Shown here one piece after another: positions 21,788 through 27,771 of a stretch of DNA of 27,771 nucleotides. Both the position numbers and the translations under genes were made by a program. The notes under the pieces were generated by a model. It was not told the DNA's origin and ran no database searches. It saw only the letters and a list, made by a program, of their open reading frames with translations. How positions within the stretch are numbered: position 1 is the first letter of the stretch; the number at the start of each line of letters is the position of its first letter. Origin of the DNA: a virus; the IMG/VR virus record IMGVR_UViG_3300032284_001070, positions 1 to 27,771 of that record. One strand, written 5' to 3'.

Positions 21788-22231
21788 ATGACCGATCCAC
21801 GATTACACTACTTTGCAGGATACACCCTGGTAGATATTACATCTACCGGAGTTATTCGCGACCGTGGCACTGACGAACTTAAGAGAAATCAACAGCGCAA
21901 CTGGGAAACAGTATTGCAATGCATTGGCCTAAGAACACAACCAATGCAGATGGTGCAGAAAAAATCAGAAGTAAACCTAGAGGACATGGAGTTCGGTGAG
22001 ATGTATACCGGAACACAGTCTGTCTGGAGTTTTGCATTTGTTGTTGAGCACAATGATATATTCCGCAAAGATGATGATCCGGTTGGTCTATTAGATGACA
22101 GTTTTGATACTGTGCCTGTGATTACAGGGCTTGAAGAAACCGCACGTTTTATACTACCAATCTTCTACACAAATGGTGCGATTAAAAATATATACTTTAA
22201 GATCCTGCCATTTGACTTAAATAAAGCATAA
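21788..22231 (+). CDS. Unknown conserved late phage protein
   Basis: A 147-aa protein with an AGGATAAG ribosome-site-like sequence upstream. It is beta-rich and acidic (HYFAGYTLVDITSTGVIRD, then ENRW-free QRNWETVLQCIGLRTQP), without membrane segments. I recall homologues in T4-like cyanophages described only as conserved or structural. It begins a new run of late genes after the terminator; I see no clear promoter between the two. Confidence 0.72.
   Translation: MTDPRLHYFAGYTLVDITSTGVIRDRGTDELKRNQQRNWETVLQCIGLRTQPMQMVQKKSEVNLEDMEFGEMYTGTQSVWSFAFVVEHNDIFRKDDDPVGLLDDSFDTVPVITGLEETARFILPIFYTNGAIKNIYFKILPFDLNKA
22217..22223 (+). promoter_or_regulatory. Weak late-promoter-like TTAAATA
   Basis: TTAAATA lies at the end of the previous gene and could start a transcript for the small ORF and coiled-coil gene that follow. 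Evidence is the motif alone. Confidence 0.25.
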
Positions 22232-22234
22232 GAG

Positions 22235-22336
22235 ATGCGTAAGGTAATTACATCAGCATTTATTATGGCTCATATTAAGGCTCATCAAAAACGTCATCGC
22301 TACCCATTAGGAGCGACCCTGTGTCCACGAATATAG
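22235..22336 (+). CDS. Possible 33-aa basic peptide
   Basis: ATG 22235 lies 3 nt after the previous stop and opens 33 codons to TAG 22334-22336, filling an otherwise empty 89-nt gap and overlapping the GTG start of the next gene. The product is basic (IKAHQKRHRYPLG) with a hydrophobic start. The ribosome site is weak (AAGAG). It could be a real small peptide or chance. Confidence 0.35.
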   Translation: MRKVITSAFIMAHIKAHQKRHRYPLGATLCPRI

Positions 22337-22587
22337 AAAAACAGAGCCTTGAAGCCCACGTTGAACTGTGTGCAGAAAGGTACGAAAAATTGGAAAATAA
22401 ACTCGAAAATGTCGAGAAGAAGGTGGAGAGGTTAGAAGAGCATATTATTGCTATTCGAGAAACTCTAGCGGGTGCCGGCGACAAACAAAGTAAACAGTTG
22501 ATCGCAATTGGTACAGCGATTGTAACTGTGCTAATCACTGGAATACTGACTATTCTGGTAAGTTACATTTCTAATATTAGCAAATGA
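22321..22587 (+). CDS. XhlA-like coiled-coil membrane protein, possible holin
   Basis: An 88-aa protein with a GTG start and a TAGGAG ribosome site (about 22307-22312). Residues about 10-50 form a heptad coiled coil (ERYEKLENKLENVEKKVERL), and one transmembrane helix (AIVTVLITGILTILVSYI, about residues 66-83) is at the C-terminus. This is the layout of the XhlA/BhlA haemolysin-type phage proteins, which assist holins in host lysis. No endolysin lies nearby, so the lysis role is inferred from topology only. Confidence 0.6.
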   Translation: MSTNIEKQSLEAHVELCAERYEKLENKLENVEKKVERLEEHIIAIRETLAGAGDKQSKQLIAIGTAIVTVLITGILTILVSYISNISK

Positions 22588-22796
22588 AAATAATCGAACT
22601 GGTCAACAATCTAACAATCCCTATCACAAACGAAGAAAGTGATGTGCTTGGTAGATTTTATGACAAGAAACAAATCCTACGCAAGGATCTCAATGAACGC
22701 GAAGTAGCAGTTGCAAATTCTTTAGTTAACAAAGATGTGCTAGTTCGTAGGAATCAAAATGGCCAAATCACGTACTTCAAAAAAACGCAATCCTAA
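22584..22796 (+). CDS. Unknown small late protein
   Basis: A 70-aa protein overlapping both neighbours (ATGA at its start, 38 nt at its end). The pattern of a short helix, TNEE..VLGRF, LNEREVAVANSLVNKDVLVR and a terminal beta pair (QNGQITYFKK) looks like a small winged-helix-type fold, which I recall in similar proteins of marine T4-like phages. Whether it binds DNA or has a structural role is unknown. Confidence 0.65.
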   Translation: MKIIELVNNLTIPITNEESDVLGRFYDKKQILRKDLNEREVAVANSLVNKDVLVRRNQNGQITYFKKTQS

Positions 22797-23361
22797 ACTA
22801 CTAAAAAAAGCTACCCAGCTGGCTGGAATACAGGTAGCTGAAGAACTAACAGTTGCATACGTAGACTGGTGGATGCAACAGGAAATCAAGCGATTAATAT
22901 CAAACAACACCTTGGTAATTCTTCCTGCGCCCGGAGGAGACACCTATCAGATTTCCACTTCCAGAATAACCAAAAGAAAAGAGTGCTGGGAAGTAACCAG
23001 CTCTGTGAACGATAAGATCAAGATCTTTAGTTCACGTGAAAGTGCGGTGTTCTACTGCCTGTTTGAATACAAGAAGCTCTACGTCAAAGCACAGGAAATT
23101 TCAATCTATGATAGCCATGTGCTACATCTAGAAACTGACCGAAGATTTTTAAAGCATAAGTACATGCAAGCAAGAGAAAAGGGTCAAGGGTTTGAGATGG
23201 ATCTGTATGAAGCTAGGCTTAGTGACGTGGTTCCTAAACTAGAGCATGCTAAAGATTATCTTCAAAAATTGCTTAACTCGGCTAAATACATTAAACTTTG
23301 GGACACTAACAACCATGAGACTATCAGAAATCGGAAGCAAGGCGACAGCCAAGAGAATTAA
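22759..23361 (+). CDS. Unknown late protein
   Basis: A 200-aa protein starting inside the previous gene and ending 47 nt into the next one. It has a basic N-terminus (AKSRTSKKRNPKLLKK), a mixed middle and a helical C-terminus. I recall relatives in T4-like cyanophages annotated as hypothetical or structural. The late promoter of the following gene lies within its last 80 bases. Confidence 0.68.
   Translation: MAKSRTSKKRNPKLLKKATQLAGIQVAEELTVAYVDWWMQQEIKRLISNNTLVILPAPGGDTYQISTSRITKRKECWEVTSSVNDKIKIFSSRESAVFYCLFEYKKLYVKAQEISIYDSHVLHLETDRRFLKHKYMQAREKGQGFEMDLYEARLSDVVPKLEHAKDYLQKLLNSAKYIKLWDTNNHETIRNRKQGDSQEN
23282..23288 (+). promoter_or_regulatory. Late promoter CTAAATA
   Basis: CTAAATA (23282-23288) lies inside the preceding gene. 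Predicted start near 23294-23296, about 20 nt before the ATG at 23315. Confidence 0.55.
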
Positions 23362-23998
23362 TAAAATCAATGAAAGCCGCTTTGGCTTCAGCATTGATTA
23401 CAATAAACTAACCCCTGAGAAGGCACGTAGTTTAAGCAAAGCACTGGGCGAAAACCTAAACCAATTGCGTAAAAGCTATGGCGCACACACCGCTGAGAAG
23501 AATCCAAAATACATGGAAATGCTCATGGTACGTGAAGGACTAGCTCGCTGGGTTGAAGAACACCGCCAGATTAACGAAAGTGAAATGGGCAAATCAGAAG
23601 CTATCCTAGCCGCCAAGGACATGGTAGACTCTATCCAGGACATGATTGAAGATGTTAGCAAGATGCAGAACGAACAGATGCCTGCTCTGATTGACACAAT
23701 CCGTGACCAAATCGGTAGCGAACAAGCTGACCAGTTTAAATCTCAAGTTGGTAGTGTTCTAGGCAACATCCTACAACAACTAACAGGTGCTCGTGAGCAA
23801 GCAGACAGCGCCGCACGTGGCCTAGCAGGCGAAGGTACTCCAGACATGGGAATGCCTGGTATGGGTGCCATGGGTGCTCCGATGCCTGGTAGCGCACCTG
23901 GCATGGGTCCAGAAAGCGACCTCGATGGCGATGATGGCTTTGGCGCCACAGACGCGGCCGCAGGTGGTGACGAAGACCTAGGCAGAGAAACACGCTAA
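23315..23998 (+). CDS. Scaffold-like or internal virion protein
   Basis: A 227-aa protein starting at ATG 23315 (the frame is open upstream only within the preceding gene). It is mainly helical and charged, with a long coiled-coil-like middle (MVDSIQDMIEDVSKMQNEQM) and a C-terminal Met/Gly/Pro-rich stretch (about residues 174-205: GMPGMGAMGAPMPG) ending in an acidic tail. This composition fits prohead core, scaffold or internal proteins of T4-like phages, by inference. It has its own late promoter. Confidence 0.65.
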   Translation: MRLSEIGSKATAKRINKINESRFGFSIDYNKLTPEKARSLSKALGENLNQLRKSYGAHTAEKNPKYMEMLMVREGLARWVEEHRQINESEMGKSEAILAAKDMVDSIQDMIEDVSKMQNEQMPALIDTIRDQIGSEQADQFKSQVGSVLGNILQQLTGAREQADSAARGLAGEGTPDMGMPGMGAMGAPMPGSAPGMGPESDLDGDDGFGATDAAAGGDEDLGRETR

Positions 23999-23999
23999 A

Positions 24000-24392
24000 A
24001 TGTTAATTAAAGAAGTGGCTGACGCTGGTGGTAAAAATACAGCAGAAGCTGATCTTATTACCACATTAGAATTCTTACGCAACAGAGCACATAACAAAAA
24101 ACTCACACCAGTAATCAGCACCCAAAGTTTGATTAACATGGTTAAAAACATAGGTGGTAGTGAGTTTTTTAATTACGATGTACTAGCATCTGCGCAGGAA
24201 CAAAATTCAGCGGTTGGTCAATTGATTAAATCACTAGACCGTGAGAAGGTAACACTTCAAGGGTTCGGCGATGAAACAGACGCTAGTGAAGTTGATCAGC
24301 AGGAAGCAAACAAAACAAAAACAGGGTCTGTACCTGACCCACAAAAAGTAGTCGGGTCCATGGCCAAGAAAGCATTAAGCAAGCGTTCGTAA
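24000..24392 (+). CDS. Unknown late protein
   Basis: A 130-aa protein beginning one base after the previous stop. The N-terminus (MLIKEVADAGG) resembles starts of other late proteins here (MKIKEVITED). The middle is helical, and the C-terminus is polar and disordered-looking with a basic end. No family recognised. Probably co-expressed with the scaffold-like gene. Confidence 0.68.
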   Translation: MLIKEVADAGGKNTAEADLITTLEFLRNRAHNKKLTPVISTQSLINMVKNIGGSEFFNYDVLASAQEQNSAVGQLIKSLDREKVTLQGFGDETDASEVDQQEANKTKTGSVPDPQKVVGSMAKKALSKRS

Positions 24393-24407
24393 TAGAAGGA
24401 GCTATAG

Positions 24408-24992
24408 ATGGCATTACTCGACTCAGTTCTCAATTTAGTAAACAAAACCCCAAAAGACCCAGACGCACCAAAGCCACCAGCAGGTAGCCGCAGTGAGCGT
24501 GAAGCACGTATCAAAGACAAAGCAGGTATGGTTATCAACGTATTTGCTCTATGTCTAGCAATCAACGCCTGGTACGGCGGCAAGCTAGGTAGCACAGTAT
24601 TAAACAACACCATCAAGGCCAACGACACCTACAGTTTCTATCAAGATAAATCGTTAAAGCAATCATTAGCAGAGCAGAACCTGTATGAAGACGAACACAA
24701 TGGCGACCGAGCTCGTGCTGAAGAAATGAAAGCCAAGATTGATCGTTACGAAAACGAACCCAAAGAAGGCAAGAAAGACCTAATGGCCAAAGCCAAGGCA
24801 CTAGAAGCCGAACGCGACGATGCTAAACAGCGTAGCCCATGGATTGGATACGCTAGCACAGCATACCAAATGGCCATTGTTGTACTATCCGCAAGTATCT
24901 TGGCTGTGAGCATGTACCTATTCTGGGCCAGCTTTGCTGTTGCAGGATTTGGCCTATTGTTAAGCCTACAGGGTGTATTCCTCTGGTTCTAA
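24408..24992 (+). CDS. DUF4337-like membrane protein
   Basis: A 194-aa protein with an AGAAGGAG ribosome site. One transmembrane helix lies near residues 42-58 (MVINVFALCLAINAW), a long charged helical domain with YQDKSLKQ follows (about residues 75-145), and two close transmembrane helices end the protein (about residues 150-194). Length and layout match DUF4337 proteins of bacteria and phages, whose function is unknown. It follows directly on virion-type genes, and the next gene has a separate early-type promoter. Confidence 0.75.
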   Translation: MALLDSVLNLVNKTPKDPDAPKPPAGSRSEREARIKDKAGMVINVFALCLAINAWYGGKLGSTVLNNTIKANDTYSFYQDKSLKQSLAEQNLYEDEHNGDRARAEEMKAKIDRYENEPKEGKKDLMAKAKALEAERDDAKQRSPWIGYASTAYQMAIVVLSASILAVSMYLFWASFAVAGFGLLLSLQGVFLWF

Positions 24993-24996
24993 ATCA

Positions 24997-25025
24997 TTGA
25001 CCTTCCTGGTCTAGAATGTTAGTAT
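24997..25025 (+). promoter_or_regulatory. Sigma70 promoter
   Basis: TTGACC (24997-25002), 17-nt spacer, TAGTAT (25020-25025). Predicted start near 25032, followed by an AAGG ribosome site and the TTG start at 25050. It is an early-type promoter inside the late block. Confidence 0.65.
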
Positions 25026-25049
25026 ATGCAATACATTTAAGGCCTTATT

Positions 25050-25760
25050 TTGATAGTCAATAGATACGAATACAAACCAATCTCTCGAACAACCATTGAA
25101 GGCAAACGTCACTACAGTTTGCCCAATGGTGTTGCTGTTCCAAGCGTTACTACAATCCTAGACAAGACCAAACCAGCTGAAGCTCGCGAAGCTCTGGCCA
25201 ATTGGAAAAAGGCGGTAGGCGAACAACGGGCTCAGCAGATAACAACTGAAGCCGCTAACCGCGGCACACGCATGCATGCCTACTTGGAAACATATATCCA
25301 GATGGATGAAATGAAGCCATTGCCTACCAATCCCTTTGCACACCCTAGCTGGTTCATGGCGGCTGAGATCATACTCAAAGGACTGCCTAATGTAGACGAA
25401 TTCTGGGGTTCAGAAGTACCGGTGTACTACAGCGGGCTATATGCAGGCACAACAGACTGCGTGGGTGTATGGAAAGGCCAGCCTGCTATCATGGATTTCA
25501 AGCAGAGCAACAAGGTCAAAAAGCGTGAATACATCAGCGATTATTTTATTCAACTTGCGGCCTATGCGGCGGCACATAATGACACTCACGGTACTGAAAT
25601 TAATACCGGGGTAATTTTGATGGCCGTACAGCCTAAATTACTAGAAGATCAGACGTATTCTACGCCAGAATACCTGGAATTTGTTATCGAAGGTGACGAG
25701 TTTAAGTACTGGACAGATGAATGGATGAAGCGAGTCGAGCTCTATTACCTTGTCAGCTAA
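25050..25760 (+). CDS. PD-(D/E)XK exonuclease
   Basis: A 236-aa protein starting at TTG 25050 (AAGG about 8 nt upstream; an in-frame stop at 25020 excludes longer starts). The nuclease core is complete: RGTRMHAYLE (motif I His), GSEVPVYYSGLYAGTTDCVG (with the catalytic Asp), IMDFKQS (D-x-K, about residues 148-154) and a C-terminal QLAAYAAA (Q-x3-Y). This is the RecB/Cas4/MGME1-like exonuclease type common in marine T4-like phages, likely acting on single-stranded DNA ends in replication or recombination. A role in host DNA breakdown is also possible. Confidence 0.87.
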   Translation: MIVNRYEYKPISRTTIEGKRHYSLPNGVAVPSVTTILDKTKPAEAREALANWKKAVGEQRAQQITTEAANRGTRMHAYLETYIQMDEMKPLPTNPFAHPSWFMAAEIILKGLPNVDEFWGSEVPVYYSGLYAGTTDCVGVWKGQPAIMDFKQSNKVKKREYISDYFIQLAAYAAAHNDTHGTEINTGVILMAVQPKLLEDQTYSTPEYLEFVIEGDEFKYWTDEWMKRVELYYLVS

Positions 25761-25763
25761 ATA
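25757..25763 (+). promoter_or_regulatory. Late promoter CTAAATA
   Basis: CTAAATA (25757-25763) overlaps the end of the exonuclease gene. Predicted start is about 25770, roughly 20 nt before the tailspike ATG at 25789. Confidence 0.6.
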
Positions 25764-25788
25764 CTGATTATAACTGGGAAATACAGCA

Positions 25789-27423
25789 ATGGCCATCGTC
25801 CAAATATCGCAAATACAAGTTCGTAGAGGACTACAACAAGATCTACCACAACTCGCTTCGGCCGAATTTGGCTGGAGCCTCGACACACGTCAGTTGTATA
25901 TTGGTAACGGTACTATTTCAGAAGGTGCGCCAGCTGAAGGTACCACAGAGGTCTTGACACAGTATAGTGACTTGTTGAACATTGGTAACGCATACACCTT
26001 TAAAGGCGCACAGTCGGGATACACATCACAAACTGGTTTATTTTCTACGACTCCAATAACAAGAACGCTACAACAAAAACTTGATGATTCCATCAACGTA
26101 GCTGACTTTGGCGCACTAGGGGATGGAACCACAGATGACACGGCGGCTATACAACGTGCGATTGACCAGGTATTGTTCGGCGGATTTGCGTTAACACTTA
26201 CAAAACTGCGCCGAGAGATTCACTTTCCAGCTGGCCTTTTTATTATCAGTGGTACTCTAAGTTTGCCAAGTTATGTTACCTTGATTGGTGCAGGTGCTCA
26301 GCGTACAATTATCCAGCAGAACTCTAGTGCGCCGGTACTACAACTCAAAGATGGATCTGGACAAACAGGAACCAGCTATGCTACCAATGGAGCGGCCACC
26401 GCATCCTATGTTGCATGCCGCTACATGACTCTGAGCAGTTCTACTTCAAAGAATATCTTAAATCTTGATTCATGCTCTGATATTGACTTTTTAAGAGTTA
26501 GATTTGTCGGTAGTCAGACAAACTCAACCAGCACCAGTATCACCGGTCAGAATGCTGTGTATGCCGTTCCAACCAATTATGCTCTAGGAAATATTAATAA
26601 CCTGCAATTTGTTGACTGCTCGTTCAACAACTGCACACAAGGCATGATCCTAAATACCAATAATGTTAAAATCATTGGTTGTGATTTTACAAACATGAGC
26701 AGAGCAATAACCGTTGATACCACAATCTCTGCGGCAAAGACTTCTGATATAAAAATATCCAGTTCAAGTTTTAACAGCATTGGTAATCAAGCAATATATG
26801 TAAATGCCAGCACAGTAGGAACACCTGTGCATGTAAACAGTATCGGCAACTATTATGGCGAGTGCGGAACTAACTATGTTGGATCCGGGCCAGTGACCAA
26901 TGTTATATATTTTAATGCCAGTTCCTGCTATAGCATCAGTGATTCTTTTGCTAGAACAGATGCAGATAACGGTGCATACAGAAGAGTGCAACATGTTCTT
27001 GGATCTATCAACTACACCATCACAGCCAACAGTGGCATACAAAACGGCATGGTGCGCACAGGCGCAGGCAAGATAGTAACCTTGAGCGCAAGCCAAACCA
27101 ATGCAAACACAGGAATCGTTTTAAACGGATCGACACATAACGCATTTGCTATTCGATATCTATTACAACGTCCTAGCATTCCAGCCTGGCGCAAAGGAGA
27201 ACTCAGTGTGATCGTTGATACAGTTACCAATGTAGAATACATTGACGAATATGTTGAGTACCCTAATCAAACAAGTGCAAATTATTTTACCTATCCAGGT
27301 ACTACCGGAGTAACATTCACAGTGGTTAGTCTTGGATCAGGAAAGTATGCACTTAACTACACCAGTGACTCTAGTGGAACCGGTACATTCACTTATAACA
27401 TCAACGATATTCAATACAGCTAA
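25789..27423 (+). CDS. Tailspike/tail fibre with pectate-lyase-type beta-helix
   Basis: A 544-aa protein. Residues 1 to about 55 (IQVRRGLQQDLPQL, FGWSLDTRQLYIGNG) match the small repeat domain found at the N-terminus of many phage fibre and tropism proteins. NVADFGALGDGTTDDTAAIQ (about residues 104-123) is the start of the Pectate_lyase_3 right-handed beta-helix, followed by regular Asn/Ser/Thr-rich rungs (to about residue 450) and a beta-rich C-terminal domain. Such proteins bind and often cleave host surface polysaccharide. Catalytic residues cannot be assigned by eye. A late promoter precedes it. Confidence 0.88.
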   Translation: MAIVQISQIQVRRGLQQDLPQLASAEFGWSLDTRQLYIGNGTISEGAPAEGTTEVLTQYSDLLNIGNAYTFKGAQSGYTSQTGLFSTTPITRTLQQKLDDSINVADFGALGDGTTDDTAAIQRAIDQVLFGGFALTLTKLRREIHFPAGLFIISGTLSLPSYVTLIGAGAQRTIIQQNSSAPVLQLKDGSGQTGTSYATNGAATASYVACRYMTLSSSTSKNILNLDSCSDIDFLRVRFVGSQTNSTSTSITGQNAVYAVPTNYALGNINNLQFVDCSFNNCTQGMILNTNNVKIIGCDFTNMSRAITVDTTISAAKTSDIKISSSSFNSIGNQAIYVNASTVGTPVHVNSIGNYYGECGTNYVGSGPVTNVIYFNASSCYSISDSFARTDADNGAYRRVQHVLGSINYTITANSGIQNGMVRTGAGKIVTLSASQTNANTGIVLNGSTHNAFAIRYLLQRPSIPAWRKGELSVIVDTVTNVEYIDEYVEYPNQTSANYFTYPGTTGVTFTVVSLGSGKYALNYTSDSSGTGTFTYNINDIQYS

Positions 27424-27771
27424 TGTGGAAATCTCAACCCAGTGATCGTCTTGATCATTGGAAGCAGTTTAGGCAACAACTTGCTTCCCTGCCTCTTGAC
27501 GAGGCCCTTGTGGAGTGTTCAACCTTTTGGCAACGAGCTCCCTTTACTCCATACTATCTCGATTACCTAACAGTCGACCAATGGCCAACTCCATGGGAAT
27601 TGGTGTACGAAAACTACTATTGTGATCTTGCAATAGCACTAGGCATAGTGTATACTATACATCTAAGCGGCCACTCATCCGTAGAAGATATTGGCCTGCG
27701 TGTTTACCAGGACACAGACACCAAACATCAGTACAATTTAGCCTGGATCAATCAGGGGAAATATGTTCTTA
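27423..27771 (+). CDS. Conserved phage protein, 3'-truncated by window edge
   Basis: ATG 27423 overlaps the tailspike stop (TAATG) and the frame stays open to the window end (116 codons). The N-terminal pattern (FRQQLASLPLDEALVEC, then WQRAPFTPYYLDYL and WPTPWELV) is one I recall from T4-like marine phages as a conserved hypothetical protein. It is Trp/Tyr-rich and soluble. Function unknown; coupling to the tailspike suggests late expression. Confidence 0.75.
   Translation, partial: MWKSQPSDRLDHWKQFRQQLASLPLDEALVECSTFWQRAPFTPYYLDYLTVDQWPTPWELVYENYYCDLAIALGIVYTIHLSGHSSVEDIGLRVYQDTDTKHQYNLAWINQGKYVL

Noticed and set aside
27645-27665. AGTGTATACTATACAT palindromic, promoter-like sequence
   Set aside because: It lies inside the last coding frame, has no -35 at the right distance and no gene start follows within the window.
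1-27771. Search for tRNA genes, rRNA, integrase or transposase
   Set aside because: Gene-free gaps are short (the longest is about 136 nt, 8068-8203) and are explained by promoters and terminators. No cloverleaf or mobile-element motif was seen by eye.

Overview
The window reads as part of the genome of a T4-like myovirus, most similar in gene repertoire to marine cyanophage/pelagiphage-type T4-like viruses. The case rests on a collinear T4 replication set (UvsW helicase, clamp-loader small subunit gp62, primase gp61, replicative helicase gp41). It is supported by dense head-to-tail genes with ATGA/TAATG overlaps, T4-type late promoter motifs (TATAAATA, CATAAATA, CTAAATA) and a tailspike-like protein. 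No photosynthesis genes, tRNAs, integrase or CRISPR array are visible. The host cannot be named. Good sigma70-type promoters (TTGACC/TTGACT -35, TATAAT/TATACT -10) show that a bacterial housekeeping sigma factor is used for early genes.

Layout. (1) 3-4933 is a surface-glycan cassette: a truncated unknown protein, a 2-oxoglutarate/Fe(II) oxygenase, a glycosyltransferase-like protein, a GT9 heptosyltransferase-like enzyme, a sugar C-methyltransferase and a DUF5672-like protein, mostly overlapping. (2) 4934-8170 is an early region of small unknown genes. Three of them (6340, 6702, 7039) each have their own hairpin plus sigma70-like promoter; the last encodes an AAA ATPase and ends in a strong terminator. 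(3) 8171-16593 is the replication/recombination block: a protein with a HARP-like segment, UvsW, an unknown protein, a cupin, a small unknown protein, gp62, a zinc-finger protein, a 197-residue DnaE-like miniature, one minus-strand late gene, primase and helicase. (4) 16600-25000 is a late virion-type block. It holds a LysM-containing 628-aa protein, a pol-beta-type nucleotidyltransferase, a KxDG ligase-like protein, a probably abundant 137-aa virion protein in its own transcription unit, an XhlA-like coiled-coil/membrane protein, scaffold-like proteins and a DUF4337-like membrane protein. (5) 24997-27771 holds a PD-(D/E)XK exonuclease with its own early-type promoter, a late tailspike with a pectate-lyase-type beta-helix, and a truncated conserved phage protein.

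The most unusual points are these. Five genes have a -10 or late-promoter box placed so that transcription should begin at or within a base or two of the start codon, with no Shine-Dalgarno sequence (predicted leaderless mRNAs). A miniature DNA polymerase III alpha-like protein keeps all three catalytic aspartate positions. A nucleotidyltransferase and a ligase-like nucleotidyltransferase sit in tandem inside the structural operon. Related inverted-repeat/promoter units control three adjacent early genes. All function calls come from reading motifs by eye; no database search was run.
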